Source: Falsiroseomonas oleicola
Lineage (GTDB): Bacteria; Pseudomonadota; Alphaproteobacteria; Acetobacterales; Acetobacteraceae
Length of the DNA stretch: 64,000 bases
Direction of reading: 5' to 3'
Assembly: GCF_019029495.1 (NCBI RefSeq)
Contig: NZ_JAERQM010000005.1
Coordinates: 124,001-188,000 of the forward strand
Each line of letters opens with the position of its first letter. The stretch's first letter is position 1. Under the pieces are notes generated by a model. The model was given only the letters and a program-made list of their open reading frames with translations. It was not told where the DNA came from and did not search any database. Below, one piece after another: positions 52,878 to 61,691 of this stretch. The position numbers and the translations under genes are program-made.

Positions 52878-53321
52878 TCATCCGCCGCCGCGAATCACCG
52901 TGCGGATGGCGAAGCTGGACTGGATGCGCGCGACGCCGGGCATGCGGGACAGGGCCTCCTTGTGGATGCGCTCATAATCCGCGGCATCCCGTGCCTCGAC
53001 TCGCAGCAGGTAGTCGGCGATGCCGGTCATCAGGTGGCATTCCCGCACCTCCGGGCAGCGGCGCACCGCATCCTCGAAGCGGCGCAGATGGTCGTCGGTC
53101 TGGCGGTCCAGCGTGATCTGCACGATCACCGTGACAAGCCCGGCGGGGGAGGGATCGTCGACCAGCACGGTATAGCCCCGGATGATGCCCCGCGATTCCA
53201 GCAGCCGCAGCCGGCGGAGGCAGGCGGAGGCGGAAAGCCCCACTGTCGCGGCCAGCGCGGCATTCGGCATGCGGCCGTCCTGGCGCAAGGCGCGGATGAT
53301 CCCGCGGTCGATCTCATCCAT
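52878..53321 (-). CDS. Lrp/AsnC family transcriptional regulator
   Basis: A 147-residue regulator: helix-turn-helix (DEIDRGIIRALRQDGRMPNA, LSASACLRRLRLLESRG) and a C-terminal RAM ligand domain (VRECHLMTGIADYLLRVEAR). Two starts are possible, ATG 53321 and ATG 53360, the latter adding 13 residues encoded within the palindrome; AGGA before the former favours 53321. It diverges from dadA, and Lrp-type control of D-amino-acid dehydrogenase genes is well known. Autoregulation through the shared palindrome is likely. Confidence 0.92.
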   Translation of the reverse strand: MDEIDRGIIRALRQDGRMPNAALAATVGLSASACLRRLRLLESRGIIRGYTVLVDDPSPAGLVTVIVQITLDRQTDDHLRRFEDAVRRCPEVRECHLMTGIADYLLRVEARDAADYERIHKEALSRMPGVARIQSSFAIRTVIRGGG

Positions 53322-53359
53322 GCGCAATATCCTGCGAATTCTCCGCAGAATATTGCGCA
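53321..53359. promoter_or_regulatory. 16-bp inverted repeat between lrp-type gene and dadA (candidate operator)
   Basis: TGCGCAATATCCTGCG (53321-53336) and CGCAGAATATTGCGCA (53344-53359) are inverted copies matching at 15 of 16 positions around a 7-base spacer AATTCTC. The AT-rich centre contrasts with the GC-rich surroundings. It covers the regulator start codon and lies about 90 bases before dadA, so it could serve both directions as an Lrp site or as an mRNA hairpin. Confidence 0.7.
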
Positions 53360-53451
53360 TCTCGGCTTCTGGCGAGGGATACTGCGACGGTCCGGCATGA
53401 AATTCGCTGGAGTCCGCGCCTATCCTGGCGTCGATCCGAAGGGGTGATGAG

Positions 53452-54711
53452 ATGCGCGTGGTCGTGCTCGGCAGTGGCGTGGTGGGCGTCGCCAGCGCCT
53501 GGTACCTGGCCCAGGCCGGGCACGAGGTGACGGTGCTGGACCGCCAGCCGGCCCCGGGCATGGAGACCAGCTTCGCCAATGCCGGCCAGGTCTCCCCCGG
53601 CTATTCCGCCCCCTGGGCCGGCCCCGGCATTCCGGTGAAGGCGCTGAAGTGGCTGATGATGCATCACCGGCCGCTGGTGGTCTGGCCGCTGATGGATACG
53701 CGGCTTTATGGCTGGATGGCCCGGCTGCTCGCGAATTGCACCGAGGATGCCTACAACCGCAACAAGTCGCGCATGGTGCGGCTGGCGGAGTATTCGCGCG
53801 ACGTGCTGCGCGACCTGCGCGCCAGCACCGGCATCGAGTACGACCAGCGCATGCAGGGCACCCTGCAGCTTTTCCGCACGCAGAAGCAGTTGGACGGCGT
53901 CGGCCAGGACACCACGGTGCTCGACCAGTTCCGGGTGCCCTATGAGGTGCTGGACGCCGCCGGCTGCGCGGCGGCCGAGCCCGCGCTGCGCTTCGTGGAA
54001 GGCAAGTATGTGGGCGGGCTGCGCCTGCCGGGGGACGAGACCGGCGACGCCTTCCTGTTCACCCAGCGCCTGGCCGTGCTGGCCCAGCAAGCGGGCGTGG
54101 TGTTCCGCCAGGGCGTCACCATTCAGGGCATCGAGACCGAGGCCGGCCGCGTCACCGGCATCGCCACCGACCAGGGCCGCGTGACCGCCGACCATTATGT
54201 CGTGGCGCTGGGCAGTTTCGCGCCAAAACTGCTGCGGCCGCTCGGCGTGCATGTGCCGGTCTATCCCGTGAAGGGCTATTCGCTGACCCTGCCGGTTTCG
54301 GACCCGGAGGGCGCGCCGGTCTCCACCGTGATGGACGAGACCTTCAAGATCGCGGTGACGCGCCTCGGCGACCGTATCCGCGTCGGCGGCACGGCGGAGA
54401 TCGCGGGCTTCTCCGCCACGCTGCGCGGGCCACGCCGCCGCACATTGGAACATACGGTCACGGACCTGTTCCCGCGCGGCGGCGACGTGGCCCAGGCCAG
54501 CTTCTGGACCGGGCTGCGGCCGATGACGCCGGATGGCACGCCGGTGGTCGGGCCGACGCGCTACCCCAACCTGTCCCTGAACACCGGCCATGGCACGCTG
54601 GGCTGGACCATGGCCTGCGGATCGGGCCGGCTGCTGGCCGACCTCATCAGCGGGCGAGCACCGGAGATCGATTCGGGTGACCTGGCACTGTCGCGCTACC
54701 AGACGGCGTAA
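53452..54711 (+). CDS. dadA: D-amino acid dehydrogenase small subunit
   Basis: FAD-dependent, membrane-linked dehydrogenase that converts D-amino acids to keto acids; 419 residues. [20 protein letters not shown] is the FAD Rossmann motif, and [20 protein letters not shown] and the C-terminal [20 protein letters not shown] are DadA signatures. The Lrp-type regulator is divergent. No alanine racemase gene (dadX) follows. Its 3' end overlaps the convergent small gene at 54647 by 65 bases. Confidence 0.95.
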   Translation: MRVVVLGSGVVGVASAWYLAQAGHEVTVLDRQPAPGMETSFANAGQVSPGYSAPWAGPGIPVKALKWLMMHHRPLVVWPLMDTRLYGWMARLLANCTEDAYNRNKSRMVRLAEYSRDVLRDLRASTGIEYDQRMQGTLQLFRTQKQLDGVGQDTTVLDQFRVPYEVLDAAGCAAAEPALRFVEGKYVGGLRLPGDETGDAFLFTQRLAVLAQQAGVVFRQGVTIQGIETEAGRVTGIATDQGRVTADHYVVALGSFAPKLLRPLGVHVPVYPVKGYSLTLPVSDPEGAPVSTVMDETFKIAVTRLGDRIRVGGTAEIAGFSATLRGPRRRTLEHTVTDLFPRGGDVAQASFWTGLRPMTPDGTPVVGPTRYPNLSLNTGHGTLGWTMACGSGRLLADLISGRAPEIDSGDLALSRYQTA

Positions 54712-55039
54712 GGTCGCCGCCGGCGGTTGTGCCATGGTGGTGGCGTAGCCGCAGGATCTGCACCTCGCGCGGCAGTTCCACCAGGAATTCCTTGTCGCGC
54801 GGCAGATGGTGGATATCGGCGGGGTCGCCGCCGGTGAAGCGGGCCATGGCTTCGAAGCTGTCCCAGTAGGAGATCGTGACGAACTCCGTCTCTGCCCCGC
54901 GATCCTCGCGCAGGGTCTGCACGCCGAGCGCCACGCCGATCAGCGGGCGCACGCCGACTTCATAATTATAGGCCTCGTATTCGTCGGCGCGGGCACGGCG
55001 CGTGCGTCCGCGCCTGATGCGGGCGATGGTCGGCGTCAT
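54647..55039 (-). CDS. Small ABM-like (dimeric alpha-beta barrel) protein
   Basis: A 130-residue protein that looks like the antibiotic-biosynthesis-monooxygenase/EthD-like ferredoxin fold: [20 protein letters not shown] and [23 protein letters not shown] 55039 is chosen as the family start ([13 protein letters not shown]). No reaction can be assigned. The last 65 bases overlap the end of dadA on the other strand. It is the last gene of the long minus-strand operon. Confidence 0.7.
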   Translation of the reverse strand: MTPTIARIRRGRTRRARADEYEAYNYEVGVRPLIGVALGVQTLREDRGAETEFVTISYWDSFEAMARFTGGDPADIHHLPRDKEFLVELPREVQILRLRHHHGTTAGGDLTPSGSATVPGHPNRSPVLAR

Positions 55040-55094
55040 GGGCGGTGTTCCTCCGCCCTGATAACGCGGAAGGCCGCCCTGCGATCCCGCCGCT

Positions 55095-55694
55095 TCAGGC
55101 GATGCGCGACAGATGGCGCTCGACGAAATCCAGCCGGTCCTGGCCCCAGAAAAGTTCGTCGCCGATGGCATAGCTGGGGGCGCCAAACACGCCGCGGGCC
55201 AGCGCCGCCTCGCTGTCGGCCTGGCGCATGGCGGCCCAGCGCGGCTCCTCGGCCAGGGTCATGAGCGGTTCGGCCTCCACCCCCGTCTCGCCGATCAGTC
55301 GGGCGAGGGTTTCGCGGTCCCCGGGGTTCAGCCCATCGGCCCAGAGCGCGCGCAGCAGCCGGTGCGCCAGGGCCACGGCGGGGGCATCGCCCTGCGTCTC
55401 CCGCAGCGCGATAACGCAGGCGGCCGCGAAGGTTTCGTCATAGGGCGTGGGGGTCAGCAGCAGCGGCAGGCCCAGATGGTCGCGCCAGCGCCGCAGCTCC
55501 TGCATCCGATAGGCCTGGCGCTGCGGGCTGCGCTTCGGCAAAGGCAGGCCGCCGGAGGCCGGGAAGATCGTCTCCCGGTAGTCACAGGCATAGGGGCGGA
55601 GCGTCGCCCCACGCGTGGCGGCCAGCGCCTCGATCCGCGCTGCGCCCAGATAGGCCCAGGGGCTGCCGAGGGACAGGTAGTAGTCGATCCGCAT
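55095..55694 (-). CDS. 2-hydroxychromene-2-carboxylate isomerase/DsbA-like protein
   Basis: Thioredoxin-fold protein of 199 residues related to kappa-class GST and HCCA isomerase. IDYYLSLGSPWAYLGAARIE holds the catalytic SPW site (Ser in place of Cys), and VFGAPSYAIGDELFWGQDRL is the cis-Pro region. In naphthalene degradation such enzymes isomerise hydroxychromene carboxylates; here the true substrate is unknown. It follows the ABC ATPase gene by 18 bases. Confidence 0.88.
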   Translation of the reverse strand: MRIDYYLSLGSPWAYLGAARIEALAATRGATLRPYACDYRETIFPASGGLPLPKRSPQRQAYRMQELRRWRDHLGLPLLLTPTPYDETFAAACVIALRETQGDAPAVALAHRLLRALWADGLNPGDRETLARLIGETGVEAEPLMTLAEEPRWAAMRQADSEAALARGVFGAPSYAIGDELFWGQDRLDFVERHLSRIA

Positions 55695-55712
55695 ATCGTG
55701 GTCTTCCTTCGC

Positions 55713-56744
55713 TCAGCGCAGTGGAATCGCCCGCGCGATGTGGCAGGACACCGCATCGCCCGTCGCGAAGGCGGGGCTGGCGGCGGGTGTCACCACGAAC
55801 AGCATGCCCGCCGACGTCTCCACCTCATACTCCCTTGTCTGGCCGAGGAAGGCGGCGCGATGGATGCGGCCGGGCAGGCCGGGCGCGCCCTCGGGCTGCG
55901 GCAGGATGGATTCGGGCCGCACGGCGATCTGCGCCGGGCCGGGCGGATGCGCTCGGATCGCCACATCCAGCGCGACGCCGCCGAGCGCGATGCGGTCGGG
56001 GCCCAGCACCTCCCCGGCCACCACATTCGCCTCCCCCATGAAGTCGGCGATGAAGGCATCCGCGGGGTCTTCATACAGCGCGGTCGGCGTGCCCATCTGC
56101 GCGATCTTGCCGGCGCGCATGACGCAGACCAGGTCGGAGACGGCCAGCGCCTCCTGCTGGTCATGCGTCACATAGACCACCGAAAGGCCCAGCTTGCGCT
56201 GCAGGTCGCGGATATCCTCCCGCACCCTTCGACGCAGACGGGCATCGAGGTTGGACAGCGGCTCGTCGAACAGCAGCACCTGCGGCCGCAGCACCAAGGC
56301 ACGGGCCACCGCCACGCGTTGCTGCTGGCCACCCGAGAGCTCCGAGGGCAGGCGCTGGCCCAGGCCGTCCAGGCCGAGGGTCTTCAGCATGGCATTCGCC
56401 TCCGCCTCGGCGGAGGGCTTGCGGGCGCCGTTCACCAGCAGGCCGTAGGAGACGTTCTCCAGCACGTTCATATGCGGGAACAGCGCATAGGACTGGAACA
56501 CCATGGCGATCCGGCGCTCGGCGGCGGACAGGCCGGTGACGTCGCGGCCCTCGATCTCGATCCGCCCGCCGGTCGGCAGTTCCAGCCCCGCGACCAGCCG
56601 CAGCGTGGTGGTCTTGCCGCAGCCGGAGGGGCCCAGCAGCGTCACCAGGGCGCCGCGTGGCAGGTCGAGCGACACCTCGTCCACGGCGCGCACCGGGCCG
56701 AAGGCCTTGGTCACCCGGTCGAAGCGGATGGCGATATCGGTCAT
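55713..56744 (-). CDS. ABC transporter ATP-binding protein (FbpC/AfuC type)
   Basis: Importer ATPase of 343 residues. Walker [11 protein letters not shown]-loop [20 protein letters not shown], signature [15 protein letters not shown], Walker [17 protein letters not shown] and a C-terminal TOBE domain are present. It is 4 bases after the permease gene. The order receptor-permease-ATPase and the family fit ferric-iron or sugar-phosphate (Afu) importers. Confidence 0.93.
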   Translation of the reverse strand: MTDIAIRFDRVTKAFGPVRAVDEVSLDLPRGALVTLLGPSGCGKTTTLRLVAGLELPTGGRIEIEGRDVTGLSAAERRIAMVFQSYALFPHMNVLENVSYGLLVNGARKPSAEAEANAMLKTLGLDGLGQRLPSELSGGQQQRVAVARALVLRPQVLLFDEPLSNLDARLRRRVREDIRDLQRKLGLSVVYVTHDQQEALAVSDLVCVMRAGKIAQMGTPTALYEDPADAFIADFMGEANVVAGEVLGPDRIALGGVALDVAIRAHPPGPAQIAVRPESILPQPEGAPGLPGRIHRAAFLGQTREYEVETSAGMLFVVTPAASPAFATGDAVSCHIARAIPLR

Positions 56745-56748
56745 GCGG

Positions 56749-58932
56749 TCAGGCTCCGGCGCGGATGGGTGGGGCGCTGCCGCGGCCGAGGCGGGCGCGG
56801 CCGACCAGCTTTTCGATGCCCAGCACCACCGCGAGCATGATGACGATCAGCACGGTGGAATAGGCGATGGCCAGCGCCATTTCGCCTGCCTCCACCCGGC
56901 CGACGATATAGACGGTGGCGAGGTTGTGCCGTGCCGAGACCAGGAAGATCACGGCGGAGACGGCGGTCATCGCCGTGACGAAGGAATAGGCCAGCGCGGT
57001 GACGATGGCCGGCCGCAGCAGCGGCAGCACCACCCGGCGCAGGGTGGTGAAGGCGCCGGCGCCCATGGTGGCGCTGGCCTCGTCCAGCGAGCGATCGATC
57101 TGGGCGAGGGCCGCGATGCCGCCGCGCACACCCACCGGCAGGTTCCGGAAGACGAAGCAGATCACCAGGATCAGCGCCGTGCCGGTCAGTTCCACCGGCG
57201 GCACGTTGAAGGCCATGATGTAGGACACGCCGACCACCGTGCCGGGGATGGCGAAGGACAGCATGGTCATGAATTCCAGCCCGCGCCGCCCCGGAAAATT
57301 CTGGCGCGCGATCAGCCAGGCGAGAAGGATGCCGAGGCCGGCGGTCAGCGGCGCGGAGACGGCGGCGACCTGGATGGTGGTGAACAGGCTGTCCCAGGCG
57401 CTGCCGAGGAAGGCCGGCGCGCCATCGAACCAGTCGATCTCGAATCCGGTGCCGAGATGCCGCCAGGTGAAGGACATGTCGCCACGGCCGATGTCATGCA
57501 CGAAGCCGCCGACCAGGATGATGCCATAGACCAGCGCGGTGAAGATCATCCACGGCCAGACCACGGCGGCGCAGGTGAATTTCAGCCCCCTGGGCAGCGC
57601 CGCGGGCAGGCCGGAATCGCCCTTGCCGGTGACGGTGGTGTAGCGCCGCTTGCCCAGCCACCAGGCCTGCAAGGCGAAGGCGCCGAAGGTGAGCGCCAGC
57701 AGCAGCAAGGCCAGCGCCGCCGCCCGGCCCGGATCGTGCCGCGCGCCGGCGATGGCGAAGAAGATGCGGGTGGAAAGCACGTCGAAATCGCCGCCGAGCA
57801 CCAGCGGATTGCCGAAATCCGCCAGGCTCTCGACGAAGCCCAGCAGGAAGGCGGCGGCCAAAGCCGGCTTCAGCAGCGGCCAGGTGACGTTGCGGAAGAC
57901 GCGCATGCGCCGCGCGCCCATGGTCGCGGCCGCTTCCTCCAGGCTCGGCGAGATGGCGCGCAAGGCGCCATCCAGCAGCAGGAAGGCGATCGGGGCCTGG
58001 GCCAGGATCTGCGCCAGCAGCACGCCCGGCAGGCCGTAGATCCAGCGGCTGCGGGGGATGTCGAACCAGTCCCACATGAAGCCCGTGACGATGCCGGTGC
58101 GCCCGAACAGCACGATCAGGGCGAGCGAGACGACGAAGGGCGGCGTGATCAGCGGCAGGATGGTCATGGCGCGGAAGGCGCCGGCGCCGAAGCGGCTCTG
58201 CTGCACCCCGCCGCGCACCGCCAGCAGCGCGAAGCCGAGGCCCAGCAGGGTGGAAATCACGCCGGTCAGCGTCGCCAGCAGCAGGGTGTTCCAGACCACG
58301 CCGCAGCCGGCATGGGTGGAGAGGCAGGCGAGGCTCCAGGCCTCCGGCGCCACCAGCCTTGCGCCGAAGGCGGCCGGCGCCAGCCGCCCATCCTCATACA
58401 GCGCGGCCGAGAGCATGTTCACCAGCGGCAGGAAGACGAACAGTACCAGCAGGAAGCCGCAGCCGCAGACCAGGAAGGCGACGAAGGCATCCGCGCCGAA
58501 GCGGCCGCGCGCCGCCTGGCCGGCCGCGAACAGCCCGATTCCGCCGGCCAGCACCAGCAGCGCGCCCCAGCCGAGGGAGGGCTGCGGCGGCGGGGCGCCC
58601 AGCAGTGGCGCCAGCCAGGACCAGTTGAGCCCGTTCAGCCCGATGGCATAGCCGGCCCCGAATACCGCCAGCACCAGCCCGGCGCCGATCCAGGCCAGCC
58701 CGCCGCCGGCACGCCCACGCAGCAAAGCAGGCGCGGCCAGCGCCAGAAGCAGCGCCACCGGCCAGAGCCACCAGCGCGAGCCATCCAGCAGCAGCGCGAC
58801 GAGCGGCGCGGCGCTGTCCCGTGGCCAGGAGGCAAGCTCGGAAAAACCGTCCTGCAGGCCATGCCAGGGGGCGAGGAACAGCCCGAGCGTCGCGCAGATC
58901 AGCGCGGCGCGGGCCAGGGTCAGGGCGCCCAT
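56749..58932 (-). CDS. Fused two-module ABC transporter permease (FbpB/AfuB type)
   Basis: Long permease of 727 residues with about fourteen helices and two permease modules. Two EAA-type loops are seen, LEEAAATMGARRMRVFRNVT (first module) and LDEASATMGAGAFTTLRRVV (second). One chain thus makes the whole channel. The N-terminal 200 residues form several extra helices, which is longer than classical FbpB (about 500-550). It sits between receptor and ATPase genes. Confidence 0.92.
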   Translation of the reverse strand: MGALTLARAALICATLGLFLAPWHGLQDGFSELASWPRDSAAPLVALLLDGSRWWLWPVALLLALAAPALLRGRAGGGLAWIGAGLVLAVFGAGYAIGLNGLNWSWLAPLLGAPPPQPSLGWGALLVLAGGIGLFAAGQAARGRFGADAFVAFLVCGCGFLLVLFVFLPLVNMLSAALYEDGRLAPAAFGARLVAPEAWSLACLSTHAGCGVVWNTLLLATLTGVISTLLGLGFALLAVRGGVQQSRFGAGAFRAMTILPLITPPFVVSLALIVLFGRTGIVTGFMWDWFDIPRSRWIYGLPGVLLAQILAQAPIAFLLLDGALRAISPSLEEAAATMGARRMRVFRNVTWPLLKPALAAAFLLGFVESLADFGNPLVLGGDFDVLSTRIFFAIAGARHDPGRAAALALLLLALTFGAFALQAWWLGKRRYTTVTGKGDSGLPAALPRGLKFTCAAVVWPWMIFTALVYGIILVGGFVHDIGRGDMSFTWRHLGTGFEIDWFDGAPAFLGSAWDSLFTTIQVAAVSAPLTAGLGILLAWLIARQNFPGRRGLEFMTMLSFAIPGTVVGVSYIMAFNVPPVELTGTALILVICFVFRNLPVGVRGGIAALAQIDRSLDEASATMGAGAFTTLRRVVLPLLRPAIVTALAYSFVTAMTAVSAVIFLVSARHNLATVYIVGRVEAGEMALAIAYSTVLIVIMLAVVLGIEKLVGRARLGRGSAPPIRAGA

Positions 58933-59003
58933 GTCAGAGCCTGTCCGGGGTGGTCATGTACGGATCGGGCCGGGACAGCGTCCCGGCCCCGTCCCGAAAG
59001 GAA

Positions 59004-60038
59004 TCAGCGGGCGCCGGCGCGGACTTCGCGTTCCCAGGGGCTGATGACGCGCGTGCGCTCGGCCGCCGAACCCCACCTCGCAAAGTCGTAGTCGATCAGG
59101 CGGATGTTCTCGAAGCGCGGCGCCTGGGGCGGGATGGGCGCGTTGCGATTGGAGGGAAGCTGGTAGGAATTGGCCTGGCCGGCGATGGCCTGGGCCTCCG
59201 GCGTCAGCGCCCAGTCGTAGAAGCGGCGGGCGTTTTCCATGTTCCGCGCCCCGCGGATGATGGACATGGACCCGATCTCATACCCCGTGCCCTCGCAGGG
59301 GGCGACGATCTCCACCGGCGCGCCGGCGATCTTCTGGGTCACCGCGTCATGCAGGAAGGTGATGCCGACCAGCGTCTCCCCGGTCGCGGCGGCGCGGGCG
59401 GGGGCGGCGCCGGAACGGGTGTACTGGTTCACGTTGCGATGCATGGCGCTGAGGAAGGTGAAGGCCGGCTCCTCGCCCATCACCTGAAGCAGCGTCGCCA
59501 GCATGGTATAGGCGGTGCCGCTGGTGTTGGGGTCGGCCACCTGGATCTCGCCGCGGAATTCCGGCTTCGCCAGATCCGCCCAGCAGGTCGGTGCGGCGAT
59601 GCGGCGGCGGGCGAGTTCCGTGGTGTTGTAGGAATAGCCCAGCGCGCCGGCATAGATGCCGATGGTGCGGAAGCGCGCCTGTTCCGCCTGGCGCGTCGCC
59701 CAGGGGTGCAGGTCGGCCATGCGCGGGGAACGGTATTCCTCGGTCAGGTTCTCCTCCGCCGCCTGCATATGCGGGTCGCCGGTGCCGCCCCACCAGATAT
59801 CGCCGCGGGGGTTCGCCGCCTCGGCGCGGATCTGCGTCATGGTCTCGCCGGAGGATTTGCGGGTCATGGCGACGCGCACGCCGGTGGCACGTTCGAAGGC
59901 CTGCATCATCGGCCGGCACCACTCCTCCTGCACCGAGCAATAGACGGTCAGGTTGCCCTGGGCGGCGGCGGCGCCGGGCAGCAGGGCGGTCAGGCCGAGC
60001 GCGAATCCGGTGGCGAGAAGGCGACGATGGGTGGTCAT
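59004..60038 (-). CDS. ABC transporter substrate-binding protein (AfuA/FbpA type)
   Basis: Periplasmic receptor of 344 residues. ATG 60038 precedes a signal peptide (LLATGFALGLTALLPGAAAA). NLTVYCSVQEEWCRPMMQAF, FERATGVRVAMTRKSSGETM and RGDIWWGGTGDPHMQAAEEN are typical of the COG1840 group. That group includes ferric-ion receptors, 2-aminoethylphosphonate receptors and the sugar-phosphate receptor AfuA. Linkage to inositol phosphatase and inositol dehydrogenase genes favours an organic phosphate or cyclitol ligand over iron; this is inference. Confidence 0.92.
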   Translation of the reverse strand: MTTHRRLLATGFALGLTALLPGAAAAQGNLTVYCSVQEEWCRPMMQAFERATGVRVAMTRKSSGETMTQIRAEAANPRGDIWWGGTGDPHMQAAEENLTEEYRSPRMADLHPWATRQAEQARFRTIGIYAGALGYSYNTTELARRRIAAPTCWADLAKPEFRGEIQVADPNTSGTAYTMLATLLQVMGEEPAFTFLSAMHRNVNQYTRSGAAPARAAATGETLVGITFLHDAVTQKIAGAPVEIVAPCEGTGYEIGSMSIIRGARNMENARRFYDWALTPEAQAIAGQANSYQLPSNRNAPIPPQAPRFENIRLIDYDFARWGSAAERTRVISPWEREVRAGAR

Positions 60039-60095
60039 GGGACGCGAAACCTCCGAGGGGGTGGCCGGCCTTATGCAGCCGGTCCGGATTCTTGA

Positions 60096-60124
60096 ATGTG
60101 ACGCTTCAGTTAAGGCTGTCACAT
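60096..60124. promoter_or_regulatory. Inverted repeat between phosphatase and receptor genes
   Basis: ATGTGAC (60096-60102) and GTCACAT (60118-60124) are perfect 7-bp inverted arms with a 15-base spacer, within the 94-base gap upstream of the binding-protein gene. It could be an operator or an mRNA hairpin that sets the relative level of the transporter genes. Confidence 0.4.
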
Positions 60125-60132
60125 CGCCGGGC

Positions 60133-60915
60133 TCAAGCCTTCTCCTGCATCAAGGCGGCAAGCTGCCCGCCAAGCGCCGGCGCGCCGATGCCGATGGGAT
60201 TGCCGGAGGCGATCCAGTCGCCGCTGTCGAAGCTGTTGATCCAGCAGCCGGCCTCCCGCGCGATGGCGACCGCGGCGCAGGCATCCCAGGAATTGATGTG
60301 CTGCTCGATATAGGCGTCGAGCCGGCCCACCGCCGTCTCCACCAGCCCCAGCGTGCCGGAGCCGCCGACGCGCAGCCCGGCGCCCTGGGCCATGGCGCCC
60401 TGCGACAGTTCGTGGAATTTCGCCAGCGGCTTCCGCATGGACCAGCCTACCTCGATGATGGCGCGGCGCATGTCGGTGGTGGTGGCGGGGCGGATCGGCT
60501 GGCCGTTCAGCGTGGCGCCGCAGCCCTCCGCGCCGACGAAGACCTCGGCCGGGGCGTAGCGGGCGATGGCGCCGAGCACGGCGCGGCCGCCTTGGGCCAT
60601 GCCGATGGAGACGCACCAGCGGTCGCTGCCGCGGGAGAAGTTGGAGGTGCCGTCGATCGGGTCGAGAATCCAGACCGGCCCATCCCCCGTCACCGCGCCG
60701 CCCTGTTCCTCCCCGATGATCGCATCATCCGGGAAGTGCTTGGCCAGTTTGGCGCGGATGAAGGTCTCGGTCGCGCCATCGGCCTCCGTCAGGAAATCCT
60801 GCGCGCCCTTGAAGGTGGTCTCGGCCATGCCGTTGGCGCGCATCTGGAAGGCGAGCGCGGCGGCTTCCTCCGCGATGGCGGCGGCGACGGCCATGCGGTG
60901 CTTGAGATCGGTCAC
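60133..60915 (-). CDS. Inositol monophosphatase family protein
   Basis: Mg-dependent phosphatase of 260 residues (IMPase/HisN/SuhB family). The metal-binding motifs are GEEQGG, WILDPIDGTSNF and NSWDACAAVAIAREAG. The start codon GTG 60915 overlaps the SDR stop (GTGA). In an iolG-containing operon, hydrolysis of inositol phosphate to myo-inositol is the natural proposal; histidinol phosphatase (HisN) is the main alternative on sequence grounds. Confidence 0.9.
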   Translation of the reverse strand: MTDLKHRMAVAAAIAEEAAALAFQMRANGMAETTFKGAQDFLTEADGATETFIRAKLAKHFPDDAIIGEEQGGAVTGDGPVWILDPIDGTSNFSRGSDRWCVSIGMAQGGRAVLGAIARYAPAEVFVGAEGCGATLNGQPIRPATTTDMRRAIIEVGWSMRKPLAKFHELSQGAMAQGAGLRVGGSGTLGLVETAVGRLDAYIEQHINSWDACAAVAIAREAGCWINSFDSGDWIASGNPIGIGAPALGGQLAALMQEKA

Positions 60916-61691
60916 TCGTAGGCTCCCATGACATTCTGGTCGAAGTCGATCAGCGCCCCGGTCATCATCTCCGCCGCGTCGGACAGCAGGTAGGTGGCGA
61001 GGCCCGCGACATCCGCCGGGCGGATCAGCCGGCCGAAGGGCTGTGTGGGCTCGACTGCCTCCCGCCAGTCGGGCGGGTTGCCGTCCCTGGCCTGGATGGC
61101 GTGTTCGCCCGGCGTATCGGCCCAGCCGAGATTGATGCCGTTCACCCGGATGCGGTGCGGCCGCAGCCCATGCGCGGTGTTTTTTGTCAGCGTCGCCAGG
61201 GCGCCTTTCGACGAGGCGTAGCCGGTGAGGAAGGGCTGGCCGCCATGGCTCGACATGGTGATGACGTTGACGATGGCGCCGGGCCGCTTTTCCGCCACCA
61301 GGCGCCGGGCAAAAGCCTGGGTCAGCAGGAAGGGGGCGCGGGCATTCACGGCGAAGAGCCGGTCCCACAGCGCCGCATCGGTGTCCAGAATGGTGCCGCG
61401 ATCGGTCAGTCCGGCGGCGTTCACCAGCCCGTCGATCAGCCCCAGCGCCGATTCGGCCTGCGCCAGAATTCCCGCAGTGGCCGCCGCGTCCGCCAGATCG
61501 GCGGCGACGAAATGCGCGGCAACCCCCAGCCCGCGCAGCCGCGCCACCACCTGCGCACCGCGGTCGGCGTTGCGGCCGGTGATGCAGATGGCGGCGGTGC
61601 CTGCCTCGGCGGCTGCCAGCGCCACGCCCTCGCCGATGCCCTGGGTGCCGCCCGTCACCAGGATGCGGCGGCCGGACAGCCGAATATTCAC
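60912..61691 (-). CDS. SDR family oxidoreductase
   Basis: Short-chain dehydrogenase of 259 residues, NAD(P)-dependent. TGGTQGIGEG is the cofactor motif and YASSK the catalytic Tyr-Lys pair, with Ser in NVITMSSHGG. It overlaps iolG (4 bases) and the phosphatase (4 bases). A role as a second polyol or cyclitol dehydrogenase of the same pathway is likely but not proven. Confidence 0.92.
   Translation of the reverse strand: MNIRLSGRRILVTGGTQGIGEGVALAAAEAGTAAICITGRNADRGAQVVARLRGLGVAAHFVAADLADAAATAGILAQAESALGLIDGLVNAAGLTDRGTILDTDAALWDRLFAVNARAPFLLTQAFARRLVAEKRPGAIVNVITMSSHGGQPFLTGYASSKGALATLTKNTAHGLRPHRIRVNGINLGWADTPGEHAIQARDGNPPDWREAVEPTQPFGRLIRPADVAGLATYLLSDAAEMMTGALIDFDQNVMGAYE

Noticed and set aside
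56503-59091. Open frame of over 800 codons on the plus strand across the ABC permease
   Set aside because: Its translation is a low-complexity Gln/Gly/Asp/Arg string, while the minus strand encodes a clear two-module permease.
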